Part shown: piece after piece, positions 16,434 to 24,985 of the stretch
Position numbering within the stretch: the stretch's first letter is position 1
Layout of the letters: each line of letters begins with the position of its first letter
Source: Candidatus Adlerbacteria bacterium
GTDB lineage: Bacteria; Patescibacteriota; Minisyncoccia; Phycocordibacterales; SBAW01
DNA length: 47,853 bases
Assembly (NCBI GenBank): GCA_903851045.1
Contig: CAINNF010000019.1
Location: forward strand, 1 to 47,853
Reading direction: 5' to 3'
Made by a program: the position numbers and the translations under genes
The notes under the pieces: model-generated
What the model was told of the DNA's origin: nothing
Databases searched by the model: none
Seen by the model: only the letters and a program-made list of their open reading frames with translations

Positions 16434-16462
16434 TTGACATATATACACCTAATGTATTAAAA
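16434..16462 (+). promoter_or_regulatory. Promoter of the 346-aa unknown gene
   Basis: TTGACA is followed 17 bases later by TTAAAA (or 15 bases later by TATTAA), upstream of an AGGAG-led GTG start. Confidence 0.65.
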
Positions 16463-16532
16463 TGTTGGCAGCTTAGCTCGGGCTCAAAACCCACTTTGGT
16501 ACATTCACAAGCACAACACAGGAGTACGGCTC

Positions 16533-17573
16533 GTGGAGATCAACGACCTGACCATCACTCAGAATAACGATGGTAGCTATACGTGGAGCACTCCCAAACC
16601 ACTGCCTGTCTGCTTTGATGAGCGGTGGAGTGATGCAGAACTGCAGCACTTCATCGACGACGTCATCGAAGTTGCCCGCCAGCAGTGCACCTATCGCGGT
16701 GCATCTCGGGAGGAGCATGACGCACTAACCAAGGACCAGCGACGCACGAGGGGGCTGGAAATGTTCGACCAGCTCATCCGACAGAGCGAGCCGCCCGGAC
16801 TGACCATATTCCAACGCGCCCTCTTCTGGGCGAGTTCGTGGTGGTGGCACACCGACACGCGTATGCTGGCAAGAGTCTTCTTTCCCAACAAAGATGAGAT
16901 CGGCGAAGCACAAGCGAGCATCGCCGATTTCATCATCCCGGCGCTGCCACAGTCCATACAGGAGTGTGTGAAGGATATGGTCTTGGTTGAAACGGCAAGC
17001 AATCCTCGTCACTTCGCCCTCCTGTTTGTCAGCCGCGACGATAATCTGCGGCGTATTGTCACCGATACGCAACTCTTCGAACTCACGGGTGTCATGGGCT
17101 ACGTCTACCTCGACATCACCCATGACGGCAAGCCGGTTGCCCGCTCGTGCTGCGAGCGAGGTGGTGGTCGCGCCTTCTTTGATGGCGTACGACTGATGAG
17201 CCATCCTCGCTTCGAGACGTGCGCCCCCAAGACCGTGATGGTTGACAGTGGCTACAAGGTTAACTCGACTGGTTGCACTATCGTTAACGGCATGCTGTTC
17301 CCGCTCATCGATGCGGACGACCCAGTCGCTCACACCCACGGTGCTTTTTTTGGATTCACCGCATTCGATCAAAACGATGTAGTGAGAGCAACGGAGATGG
17401 CGCAAGCGTCTGGAACTCGTATGAGGGTGGATGGCAGCCGTGTGACCTTGGACGGCACCGAACTGAAACCTACAGGCGTGTTCTACCCGAGCGAGACAAC
17501 TCTGTTGCCGACTGGCTTCACCCACTTCGGTTGGTCGAAGTTCAGGCCGATCAACTACTCAAAGATTGCCTGA
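16533..17573 (+). CDS. Unknown 346-aa protein
   Basis: The start is GTG with AGGAG eight bases upstream. I do not recognise the family. There is no signal peptide or membrane helix, so it is probably cytosolic. The C-terminal half is rich in Cys, Gly and Asp (ARSCCERGGGRAFFDGVRL, MVDSGYKVNSTGCTIVNG) and has HTHGAFFGF, which could be a metal or catalytic site. The N-terminal half is helical and Trp-rich (ALFWASSWWWHTDTRML). It is a single unit with its own promoter and a strong terminator, like the orphan genes further right. The stop is TGA. Confidence 0.75.
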   Translation: MEINDLTITQNNDGSYTWSTPKPLPVCFDERWSDAELQHFIDDVIEVARQQCTYRGASREEHDALTKDQRRTRGLEMFDQLIRQSEPPGLTIFQRALFWASSWWWHTDTRMLARVFFPNKDEIGEAQASIADFIIPALPQSIQECVKDMVLVETASNPRHFALLFVSRDDNLRRIVTDTQLFELTGVMGYVYLDITHDGKPVARSCCERGGGRAFFDGVRLMSHPRFETCAPKTVMVDSGYKVNSTGCTIVNGMLFPLIDADDPVAHTHGAFFGFTAFDQNDVVRATEMAQASGTRMRVDGSRVTLDGTELKPTGVFYPSETTLLPTGFTHFGWSKFRPINYSKIA

Positions 17574-17592
17574 CCAAACCAGCACCATACAC

Positions 17593-17638
17593 CCGCAGCA
17601 CGGAGGTCCAACCCCTCCTGCTGCGGTTCTGTTTTTCT
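17593..17638 (+). terminator. Rho-independent terminator
   Basis: CCGCAGCA-C-GGAGG pairs with CCTCC-TGCTGCGG and is followed by TTCTGTTTTTCT. Confidence 0.9.
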
Positions 17639-17696
17639 ATACCCTTCTGTCTTGCTGCAGTCGTCTACGGCTCACCATTGTCGCGTGGAGAATCTG

Positions 17697-18113
17697 TTAG
17701 CTGTGTCGCTCCTCTAACTTCTCGATATGCTCGAGCTCGGCGTCTATCTTATCTATCTTGTGGAGGATGTAGTCGGTCGTTGTCTTCTCTGAGCGGACCT
17801 CGCGTTCGGTCTTCTCGGCCAGCTGCTCCTCTTGTTTGACCAATCTCTCTTCTCCGAGCACGTCAGTAAGTATCATACGGTCGCCGAGGAAGACCGAAAT
17901 AAGTAAGCCGGTGACCATGAGCATTGCTACGCCAGTGATGATCGAGCCAGGGCCAAAGAGGACAGGTGCAAGTTCGGCTGTCTCCCACACACCCTTCCAA
18001 AACAGTACGACACCAACACCTCCCACGAGCGCATACAGCACGGGCCGATGACCGAGCCAGCTGCGAATATGGTCGTCACCTCGACGAAAAAAGTGCAGCA
18101 CTTTGCGCAACAT
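17697..18113 (-). CDS. Small two-helix membrane protein with coiled-coil tail
   Basis: The 138-residue protein has two hydrophobic helices (YALVGGVGVVLFWKGVW and IITGVAMLMVTGLLISVFLG) and a charged C-terminal coiled coil (EQLAEKTEREVRSEKTTTDY). No named family was recognised. TATTAT lies six bases before ATG, so the mRNA is predicted leaderless. It may scaffold something at the membrane, but nothing nearby says what. Confidence 0.75.
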   Translation of the reverse strand: MLRKVLHFFRRGDDHIRSWLGHRPVLYALVGGVGVVLFWKGVWETAELAPVLFGPGSIITGVAMLMVTGLLISVFLGDRMILTDVLGEERLVKQEEQLAEKTEREVRSEKTTTDYILHKIDKIDAELEHIEKLEERHS

Positions 18114-18139
18114 GAATTCATAATACCACGTACCGCTTG

Positions 18140-18211
18140 GGAAACAGCAAAAGGCACTTTGTGCAGGGGTGCTGTGTATCTCCCCGGAGCAAAGTGCCTT
18201 TTGCTGTTTCC
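18140..18211. terminator. Long perfect inverted repeat, probable two-way terminator
   Basis: The 22-base arm GGAAACAGCAAAAGGCACTT(TG) at 18140-18161 is exactly repeated in reverse complement at 18190-18211. An inner GGGG/CCCC pair extends the stem. It lies between the end of the reductase gene and the promoter of the 138-aa gene. T-rich sequence follows on the plus side (GTGTTTTTGTGTTTTC). The length is unusual for a simple terminator. Confidence 0.6.
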
Positions 18212-18254
18212 TCTTACGCTAGTGTTTTTGTGTTTTCTGTAAGTACGTTCGGTG

Positions 18255-20576
18255 TTATGCCGCAGTGGAACTCGGCACCACCATGTCGATGTCGCACACG
18301 CCGCCGATACAGGCGAGTTCTTTCTTTTGTTCGGTCTCGTCGGTCTTCTCGTAGGTGACGAGCTTGCCGAAGTCGATATCGGGGAAGTTCGCCTTCATCT
18401 CGTCGTACTGCTTCTTGTCGATGGTCTCGTAGGGGGCCAAGCGGTAAACATGGTCGAAGCGTGGGAGGAAGGAGAGGCCACCGATGATGTCCCAATTCTT
18501 CTGCACCCAGTCGACGACGGCGATCCACTCGTCTTCGCCGACCGAGATGGTCGCCGAAGGGTTGTGCTCAGTGAAGTTCAGTTTGATGTTCTTCCAATAC
18601 TCCAGCTGCTCCAGCGCCGAGAAGTCGTCCTTGAACTTCGAGCTATCCGGCGACTCGATAGGGAACTCCAGCACGAACGTGCTCGCGGTCTCCGCGTTCT
18701 GGCCGACCTCGGGGTACACTGGTACGCCCTGGTCGCGTAGCATCTTAAAGAGCGAGTCGGTCGCCGAAATGCGCACGCGGCGGATGTAGTACTTGGCGTG
18801 ACGTGGGTGGATGCCCGAGGAGCAGTTGAAGGTCTGCGACACGGTGCCCGACGGTTTGACCGCGGTGACCGAGTTCGACGGGGCGATGCCGAACCTCTTC
18901 GCGAATTCCGCATTGACCGCCACGGCGGTGTCGCGGATAGCGCGTAGGTTCTCTGGCTTGCGTGCGGCGTCACTGTCCCACTGCCCGGTGACCGAGACAC
19001 CAAGGAGCGCCTCTTCACGACAATGTTCGGCCCATTCAGGCGAGATGTACTTGAAGTTCGTAAGCGACGCCTGGTAGGTGCCCAGTATAGCGGCAAGACG
19101 CGCTTTGCGAAGGAGCGACTCACGGGTGTCGTCCGCGCGTGCGATGACCTCAGAGAGGTTGCAGAACTGCTTGGACTGGAGGATGATCTCGCCGCACGGG
19201 TTGGTGCCGATCGGTCCGCGCACGACACCGTCCTCACCGAGGAAGCCAACTTTGTTGAAGTATTCGCCACGGCGCTTTGGGAGCGTGTTGCCGAGAGCGC
19301 CACGGTTAAAGATACCGCGTTCGCCCGAGCCGCTCTTCATGAGGGCGACCCACTCTTCGAGGAGTTCGGTGTTCGACGGCTTCGACTCGTACACGGCGGA
19401 GTTGTTCGCGACCATACGGTACGGCTCCGTGTTGAAGAACTGTCCCTTCTTGGCGTCACGCAACTCAACGTCATCGAGGTCGGAGAGCGAGATCATCGCG
19501 GTTCGGCGTACGCCGCCAGCGACCACACACTCGCCAATCTTGCAGATGATGTCGTGCACGTCGATAGGGCGCAGACGTCGCCCTTGGCGACGCACGATCT
19601 GTTCACGCGCGAAGGCGAGCAGCGACTTTAGAGGTTCTGGCCCCGATGCCTTGCCACCCATGACCTTCAAACGAGCGCCTGCCGGTCGGATCATCGAAAA
19701 GTCGAAGTCGATGTCCTTGCCGCTGTACCACGTAGTGACACCGAGCGTGAGCGCGTTGCACCACCCCTCCTTAGAGTCGGCTATCATGTGCGTCGGAGCC
19801 TTCTTGCCTTTTTGCTTCTGGATCTGTGGCAGTTGCTCGACGTTCTGGCTCTCGACCGCGAACCCTACGCCGCAGCCTTGCATCGAAAGGTACATGATCT
19901 CCGCGAAGTCTTCGAGCTTGGTCGGTGCGATAAAGGTGCAGTTGTAGGCGCAGGTGTTGCAGCGTCGCGCTGCTTCGCCAGAGAACTGCATGAGTCGCAT
20001 CGAGGGCATCACTTCCTGACGCAGGATCCCTTCGCGCACCTCGGCGTATTCTGCGGCGGTCAGTTTGGCACCCAGATTCTCCTGCATGAACGACATGTAA
20101 CGGTCGACGGTTTCGACCCAGGTCTCGCGACGACCTTCGGACTCGATCCAACGCGCATAGGTGCGCAGGTAGACGAACTCGCCCAAGGGGTTATCTTTGA
20201 AATACTTCTTGCTCTCAGCCACGAGCGCACGGACATGTTCGGGCACATCGCCTTGTTTTTGGCGCATACGAGCACGCTCGGCTCGGTACAGGATGTAGGC
20301 TTTCGCGGTCGCCGGGAACTCCATCAGCATGAGCTCTGTCTCGACCTCGTCCTGTACGTTCTCGACGGTCGGCGCATACGACGCATCCGCGGTCTTTTTC
20401 GCATGCAGCTTCTTTGCGACCGCTTTCGCGACCTTTTCGGGGGCCTTGTCTTGCAGTTCGCCCGCTGCCTTCATCGCTTTTTCGACGGCGACGGCGATCT
20501 TTTGCACATCGAACGGCACGATTGAACGATCTCGCTTGATAATGGTGGTCAACTCTACAGACTCCGCTCGTGGCAT
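18255..20576 (-). CDS. nrdJ: Adenosylcobalamin-dependent ribonucleotide reductase (class II, RTPR-like)
   Basis: This 773-residue enzyme makes deoxyribonucleotides using a radical from adenosylcobalamin. An ATP-cone lies at the N-terminus (KRDRSIVPFDVQKIAVAVEK). The active site has the first Cys region RCNTCAYNCTF, the thiyl-radical motif TNPCGEI and FCNLSE, with SVTAVKPSGTVSQTF in the phosphate-binding loop. The end ACIGGVCDID has the C-x4-C pair that re-reduces the active site, as in monomeric lactobacillar RTPR. No intein is present. No strong Shine-Dalgarno precedes ATG 20576, and no cobalamin riboswitch was found upstream. It is the expected consumer of the cobalamin captured by the adjoining genes. 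Confidence 0.95.
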   Translation of the reverse strand: MPRAESVELTTIIKRDRSIVPFDVQKIAVAVEKAMKAAGELQDKAPEKVAKAVAKKLHAKKTADASYAPTVENVQDEVETELMLMEFPATAKAYILYRAERARMRQKQGDVPEHVRALVAESKKYFKDNPLGEFVYLRTYARWIESEGRRETWVETVDRYMSFMQENLGAKLTAAEYAEVREGILRQEVMPSMRLMQFSGEAARRCNTCAYNCTFIAPTKLEDFAEIMYLSMQGCGVGFAVESQNVEQLPQIQKQKGKKAPTHMIADSKEGWCNALTLGVTTWYSGKDIDFDFSMIRPAGARLKVMGGKASGPEPLKSLLAFAREQIVRRQGRRLRPIDVHDIICKIGECVVAGGVRRTAMISLSDLDDVELRDAKKGQFFNTEPYRMVANNSAVYESKPSNTELLEEWVALMKSGSGERGIFNRGALGNTLPKRRGEYFNKVGFLGEDGVVRGPIGTNPCGEIILQSKQFCNLSEVIARADDTRESLLRKARLAAILGTYQASLTNFKYISPEWAEHCREEALLGVSVTGQWDSDAARKPENLRAIRDTAVAVNAEFAKRFGIAPSNSVTAVKPSGTVSQTFNCSSGIHPRHAKYYIRRVRISATDSLFKMLRDQGVPVYPEVGQNAETASTFVLEFPIESPDSSKFKDDFSALEQLEYWKNIKLNFTEHNPSATISVGEDEWIAVVDWVQKNWDIIGGLSFLPRFDHVYRLAPYETIDKKQYDEMKANFPDIDFGKLVTYEKTDETEQKKELACIGGVCDIDMVVPSSTAA

Positions 20577-20724
20577 AAGCGCTTTGGTAATTATTTTGAT
20601 AAGGCACCCATAATGATACTCCTGCCTGATGAGCCCATGATCAAAAAAACTGGGGATAGTGCATTCGAAAGTAAAGCACCGGGGGGGTCAATAGAAAAAA
20701 GCCATACGCTGCCGTTGGGTGACG

Positions 20725-20756
20725 CAAAAAGAAAAAGCGCCGATGGTCTGGCGCTT
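20725..20756 (-). terminator. Rho-independent terminator
   Basis: AAGCGCC-loop-GGCGCTT is followed on the minus strand by a T-rich run (TTTTTCTTTTTGC). It ends the 72-aa gene and insulates the reductase gene. The rest of 20577-20724 shows only AT-rich promoter-like sequence. Confidence 0.85.
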
Positions 20757-20767
20757 CTGTCGCACGC

Positions 20768-20986
20768 TTACACGGCGCGTAGTCGCATCCGCATCCTTCT
20801 AAACGCGGGGTCTTGGTCGGTGGGGAGCAGCCCCAGGGTCTCCCGCGTGATAGCGATGGTATCGCCGCTGTGTGCCGCAGCTGCCACTTCGGTGGCAGTG
20901 AGCTGAGGTAAAGGCTTGTCCCTCCAGGCTGCAGCATCCAATGGTACCGGGTATTGCGGCGGCATGGGATCGATCTTGTCGGGCAC
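20768..20986 (-). CDS. Unknown 72-aa protein
   Basis: The ORF-track GTG at 20992 overlaps its own ribosome site, so the GTG at 20986, five bases after GGAGG, is the better start (VPDKIDPMPPQYPVP). The short soluble protein is Pro-rich at the front and helical and basic at the back (FRRMRMRLRAV). There are no recognised motifs. It is a monocistronic unit with a good terminator. Confidence 0.65.
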   Translation of the reverse strand: MPDKIDPMPPQYPVPLDAAAWRDKPLPQLTATEVAAAAHSGDTIAITRETLGLLPTDQDPAFRRMRMRLRAV

Positions 20987-21087
20987 GGTCACCTCCGTAC
21001 GTGAGCAGGGTCGTATATACCGTACCTTGTTGCGTACCGACTCGTCAACTTTTTAGAACATCACACCCAATGGTATAGTTTGAACGT

Positions 21088-21801
21088 ATGCAAGAGATCA
21101 TCAACCACCTTGAGGAGCATAAAAAGAACGCTGGCTCGAAGCTCAACTGGCTGCGTGCGGCGGTCTTGGGTGCCAACGACGGTATCGTGTCGGTCGCCTC
21201 GATCGTGGTGGGAGTTGCTGCAGCATCCGATTCGAGAAGCTTCATACTGACCGCAGGTACTGCGGGTCTGGTGGCGGGCGCGCTTTCAATGGCAATGGGG
21301 GAATATGTATCGGTAAGCGCTCAAAGAGATACCGAGAAAGCGCTCCTTGCGAAGGAGCGCTTTGAACTTGAGAACTACCCCGAAGCAGAGCTCGAAGAAC
21401 TCGCCAAGATCTATCAAGTAAAGGGGCTATCGGAGGCGACCGCACATGCCGTAGCGAAGGAATTGACCGCCCGCGACGCGTTTGCCGCGCATGTCGAGGC
21501 AGAGTTGCGTCTTGACCCCGAGGATCTCACCAACCCGTGGCATGCCGCTATCGCTTCCGCACTTGCGTTCTTCAGTGGAGCTATCGTTCCCTTGGTGGTG
21601 ATATTGCTCCCGCCAGCGTCCGTTCGTCTTCCGGTCACCTTCGCGGCGGTCACGGTCGCCTTAGCTATCACCGGTACGCTCAGTGCACAGGTTGGTGGCG
21701 CTCACAAAGGGCGCGCAACGTTGCGCGTGATGGTGGGTGGACTCCTAGCGATGGCGGTCACCTTTGGTATCGGTAAGCTGGTCGGTCAGGTCGGGTTATA
21801 A
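21088..21801 (+). CDS. VIT1/CCC1-family Fe2+/Mn2+ transporter
   Basis: This 237-residue membrane protein exports or stores divalent Fe/Mn. Family marks are LRAAVLGANDGIVSVASIVVGV in the first helix, GLVAGALSMAMGEYVSVSAQ in the second, and a cytosolic Glu-rich metal-binding loop (EKALLAKERFELENYPEAEL, HVEAELRLDPEDL). Five helices are visible. TATAGT lies eight bases before ATG, which suggests a leaderless mRNA. It is followed after eight bases by an NRAMP-type gene, making a metal-handling pair. Confidence 0.92.
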   Translation: MQEIINHLEEHKKNAGSKLNWLRAAVLGANDGIVSVASIVVGVAAASDSRSFILTAGTAGLVAGALSMAMGEYVSVSAQRDTEKALLAKERFELENYPEAELEELAKIYQVKGLSEATAHAVAKELTARDAFAAHVEAELRLDPEDLTNPWHAAIASALAFFSGAIVPLVVILLPPASVRLPVTFAAVTVALAITGTLSAQVGGAHKGRATLRVMVGGLLAMAVTFGIGKLVGQVGL

Positions 21802-21809
21802 TCAATCGG

Positions 21810-23174
21810 ATGAAATTCAACAAGATCCTCGAATCCTTCTTTACGTATCCAGCGGAGACGCTCGAAGGTGGTGTCGAGGCGGCGCAGCGGGTTGAAGGTG
21901 CGCTCATTAGTAAGCGACCACTGTTAGTGGCAGAGAACTATCTCAACACGCTTGGACCGGGACTCACGACCGGTGCGGCAGACGATGACCCGTCGGGCAT
22001 CGCGACCTACTCCCAAACGGGAGCACAGTACGGGTTCGGACTCATCTGGCTTTCGCTGTTCAGCTTCCCGCTGATGGCGATCGTGCAGGAGATGTGTGCC
22101 CGTATCGCGCTCGTAACCGGCAAAGGACTCGCGGCGAACATCCGTACCCAGTTCCCGGTATGGGTGCTGTACGTGTGCACCAGTCTTCTCTTTGTTGCCA
22201 ACACGTTCAATCTCGGTGCGGACCTTGGTGCTATGGCGAAGGTGACCCAACTACTCGCTCCTCGGTTCGATTTCGGCCTGTTGGTGCTCTTCTTTGCGGT
22301 CGCGAGCCTTCTTTTACAGATCTTCACCACATACGCGCGCTATGCGCAGTATCTGAAGTATCTCACCATGACGCTTTTGGCGTATGTGGTCACCGCCTGT
22401 ATCATACATATCGACTGGAGCGTCGTGCTCTACCACACGGTCGTACCGACGCTTTCGTTCTCCAAGGATGAGCTTCTTCTCGTGTGCGCCATCCTCGGCA
22501 CGACGATCTCTCCCTACCTGTTCTTTTGGCAAACGTCGCAGGAGGTCGAGGAGGAGATACTGCACGGTCGCACGACCGTCGCGTCGCGTCGCGGTGCCAC
22601 TCATGAAGAGATACGACAGATGCGCACCGACGTGTGGACGGGGATGTTCTTCTCTAACGTCGTCATGTTCTTTATCATAGCGGTCTGTGCCGCGACGCTT
22701 GCGGCGAACGGTATCACGAACATCGCGACCGCCGACCAGGCCGCGCTCGCACTGCGCCCGCTTGCGGGCGAGTGGGCCTATCTCCTGTTCGCGCTCGGGG
22801 TGCTGGGTACCGGCATGCTCGCGGTCCCGGTGCTCGCTGGTTCGGCGTCCTATGCTATTTCGGAGAGTTTCGGATGGAAGACGGGGCTGTATCGCAAATT
22901 GAACGAAGCCTACGCCTTCTACGGTGTCATCATCGTCGCGATGATCGTCGGGTTGGCTCTTAACTTCGTTCACCTCGACCCGATCAAAGCGCTCATATAC
23001 TCCGCGGTCGCCAACGGTCTCATCGCACCGGTCATGCTGGTGTTCATCGTGCTCCTGGGGAGCAACAAGAAGCTGATGGGGGCACACGTGAACACCCGAC
23101 TCACCACCACACTCGGATGGGTCACCACCGCACTGATGGTCGTTGCCGGTGTCGCGGTCCTTGTGACGCTCTAA
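21810..23174 (+). CDS. NRAMP-family divalent metal transporter, divergent metal site
   Basis: This 454-residue protein has about 11 helices. The family start LGPGLTTGAADDDPSGIATY replaces the usual DPGN with DPSG, and the sixth helix reads GTTISPYLFFW where canonical members have the MPH motif with a metal-binding Met. The Asn and Met ligands are therefore missing, as in a divergent NRAMP branch, so Mn2+/Fe2+ selectivity cannot be assumed and Mg2+ is possible. A cytosolic N-terminal extension of about 40 residues precedes helix 1. It is co-transcribed with the VIT1-type gene and converges on the peptidoglycan-binding gene. Confidence 0.88.
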   Translation: MKFNKILESFFTYPAETLEGGVEAAQRVEGALISKRPLLVAENYLNTLGPGLTTGAADDDPSGIATYSQTGAQYGFGLIWLSLFSFPLMAIVQEMCARIALVTGKGLAANIRTQFPVWVLYVCTSLLFVANTFNLGADLGAMAKVTQLLAPRFDFGLLVLFFAVASLLLQIFTTYARYAQYLKYLTMTLLAYVVTACIIHIDWSVVLYHTVVPTLSFSKDELLLVCAILGTTISPYLFFWQTSQEVEEEILHGRTTVASRRGATHEEIRQMRTDVWTGMFFSNVVMFFIIAVCAATLAANGITNIATADQAALALRPLAGEWAYLLFALGVLGTGMLAVPVLAGSASYAISESFGWKTGLYRKLNEAYAFYGVIIVAMIVGLALNFVHLDPIKALIYSAVANGLIAPVMLVFIVLLGSNKKLMGAHVNTRLTTTLGWVTTALMVVAGVAVLVTL

Positions 23175-23180
23175 AACGCC

Positions 23181-24176
23181 CTAGATCGCATCCACGCGCA
23201 CCTCGTACACGCCAAGTGTCGTGTCGTTGGGGATACTAAAGTAGGTCTGTGCCCCGATACCGCCGGTCAGTTCGCTGCTGTCGCTTGTCGTATAGGTGAC
23301 ATTGTCGGTCGGACCGGACTCGGAGCAGCCGATGGTTGGTCCCGACACGCGAAGCGTGACCCAAGTGCGTCGTGGGGCGGGGACGCGCGAGATGTCGGGC
23401 ACATCGGCGACGGCGACGGTCTTGGTGACACCCTTGATCCGCTCGTTCATGGTGATATGGTCGGCGACGAACGTGCAGGAGATGAAGTTGTCTTCGTCAC
23501 GGTACCGGCCGATAAGCGTGATGTCGCCATTGCTGGTGCTCATGTCCGCACTGTAGCGATAGTTCGTCCAGTTAATCGACGCTGGGTAGATAGCCTCTGC
23601 GCCGGTCGTGGACGCATTCGCCTGTACCAGGAGTGTCCCGTCGGAAGTGGTCGAGACCGTGCCCCAGGTGCCCTTCCAACCCTCAAAGATTTGTGTGAGG
23701 TAGGGTAGTGACGTTTGCGTATCCTTCGTCGGAGCTTGGGATACGGCAGTTATGACCGCTGCTTGCTGGTTTGCTTGCGGCGAACTGGTGGTGCTTGTGT
23801 GCCCCGAACTGATCGAAGGGGTCGTGGGTGTAGGAATGGGAGTCGGCACGCAACTGATCTTTCGTATCAATGCGCGCGTGAGCGGGCCGACGATACCAAC
23901 GGCCTCGAGACGATTCGCTGTTTGAAAACGCTTCACCGCCGCAAGTGTCACCGGGCCAAAATGGCCGCTGGTCTCTGCGGAAAAGAATCCTTGTGCACGC
24001 AAGAAGTTTTGCAGTTGACTTACCGACGCGTTGGTCGACGTATCCGACGCGCCTCTGCCGAAGCTTGCGGTAAGGTTGGTGCACGACGAAGCCGCAAAAG
24101 TGGTGCTCGGGGTCGCTACGGTGCCGATAAGAAGGATCAGGAACGCAAAAAGACATGCGGTAACAGTGTGTGTCAT
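23181..24176 (-). CDS. Secreted peptidoglycan-binding protein with LamG-like domain
   Basis: The 331-residue protein has a signal peptide (FLILLIGTVATPSTTFAA) and a PG_binding_1 domain at about residues 45-110 (SQLQNFLRAQGFFSAETSGHFGPVT, then VKRFQTANRLEAVGIVG). A Thr/Ser/Pro linker leads to a beta-sandwich resembling concanavalin/LamG-type folds (DGTLLVQANASTTGAEAIYP, FISCTFVADHITMNERIKG). It probably sits on the wall and binds a sugar or protein. This is a common layout in CPR surface proteins. Confidence 0.85.
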   Translation of the reverse strand: MTHTVTACLFAFLILLIGTVATPSTTFAASSCTNLTASFGRGASDTSTNASVSQLQNFLRAQGFFSAETSGHFGPVTLAAVKRFQTANRLEAVGIVGPLTRALIRKISCVPTPIPTPTTPSISSGHTSTTSSPQANQQAAVITAVSQAPTKDTQTSLPYLTQIFEGWKGTWGTVSTTSDGTLLVQANASTTGAEAIYPASINWTNYRYSADMSTSNGDITLIGRYRDEDNFISCTFVADHITMNERIKGVTKTVAVADVPDISRVPAPRRTWVTLRVSGPTIGCSESGPTDNVTYTTSDSSELTGGIGAQTYFSIPNDTTLGVYEVRVDAI

Positions 24177-24305
24177 AACGCATGAAATCTAACGCATGTC
24201 GTCAGGCTTGTCTAATCGCTCCCGCTCTTTTGGGCACACTTGCTATTTTTTGAATAAAAGAATATACTTGCGCTTCTTAGTCAATACTAATGAACATATA
24301 TATAC

Positions 24306-24962
24306 ATGGCACCATTTAACAAAGGAGGATACAAGGGGGGGAATGGGGGCCAGGGCGGGTTCCGCGGCGGCAACGATCGCCCACGATTCGGTGCTAACAA
24401 AGGCGGTTTTGACCGTGGTGGCCGCGATGACCGCCCTACTCAAATGTTCGCAGCCACCTGTGCCGAGTGCGGCAAGGCTTGCGAAGTACCCTTTCGCCCC
24501 AACGGCGAAAAGCCGGTCTTTTGTCGTGACTGCTTTGGCGACAAGCGCGGTAATCAGGCCGAATATGGCCGCCGTGAGGCTCCTGCCCATGTCCCTGCTC
24601 CTCGCGACCGCGACTTCGCACCTCGTCGCGAGTTCAACGCTCCATCCCACCACGACCACAAGCCTGCGGTCGTAGAGGACAAGCGCATCGATGAGCTCAA
24701 GCGTCAGATCGACGCCGCACACAAGAAGCTCGACTCGGTCATCGAGATGATCCGCGACCTCGCAGTCAGTATACCGGCACCCAAGGCGGCAGCTCCTGTG
24801 GTCACCAAGCAAGCGGCTCCGGTTGTTGCGAAGGCCCCGGTCGCCGCAAAGACTTCCCTCAACACGAAAGCTCCCGTTACGAAGGTCGCCCCTAAGGGTA
24901 AGACGCTCGCCACAGTCGTCAAAAAGGTCGCCGCGAAGAAGAAATCACCAGCAAAGAAGTAA
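24306..24962 (+). CDS. Zinc-ribbon protein with RGG-like head and basic KAP tail
   Basis: The 218-residue protein has a Gly/Arg/Asn-rich N-terminus (GGYKGGNGGQGGFRGGNDR) and a treble-cleft-like zinc ribbon CAECGKACEVPFRPNGEKPV-FCRDCF (two CxxC pairs). A short coiled coil (RIDELKRQIDAAHKKLDSVI) and a Lys/Ala/Pro-rich histone-H1-like tail follow. The ribbon is familiar from CPR proteins. RNA or DNA binding is likely from the RGG head and basic tail. There is no Shine-Dalgarno; CATATA lies five bases before ATG. It precedes the ABC-F gene by 23 bases. Confidence 0.8.
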   Translation: MAPFNKGGYKGGNGGQGGFRGGNDRPRFGANKGGFDRGGRDDRPTQMFAATCAECGKACEVPFRPNGEKPVFCRDCFGDKRGNQAEYGRREAPAHVPAPRDRDFAPRREFNAPSHHDHKPAVVEDKRIDELKRQIDAAHKKLDSVIEMIRDLAVSIPAPKAAAPVVTKQAAPVVAKAPVAAKTSLNTKAPVTKVAPKGKTLATVVKKVAAKKKSPAKK

Positions 24963-24985
24963 GAGAGTCGTGGTAAGGTAAACTC

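Noticed and set aside
20577-20767. Possible second cobalamin riboswitch or NrdR boxes upstream of the reductase gene
   Set aside because: No aptamer blocks or NrdR-box-like repeats were found; only AT-rich promoter-like sequence and a terminator.
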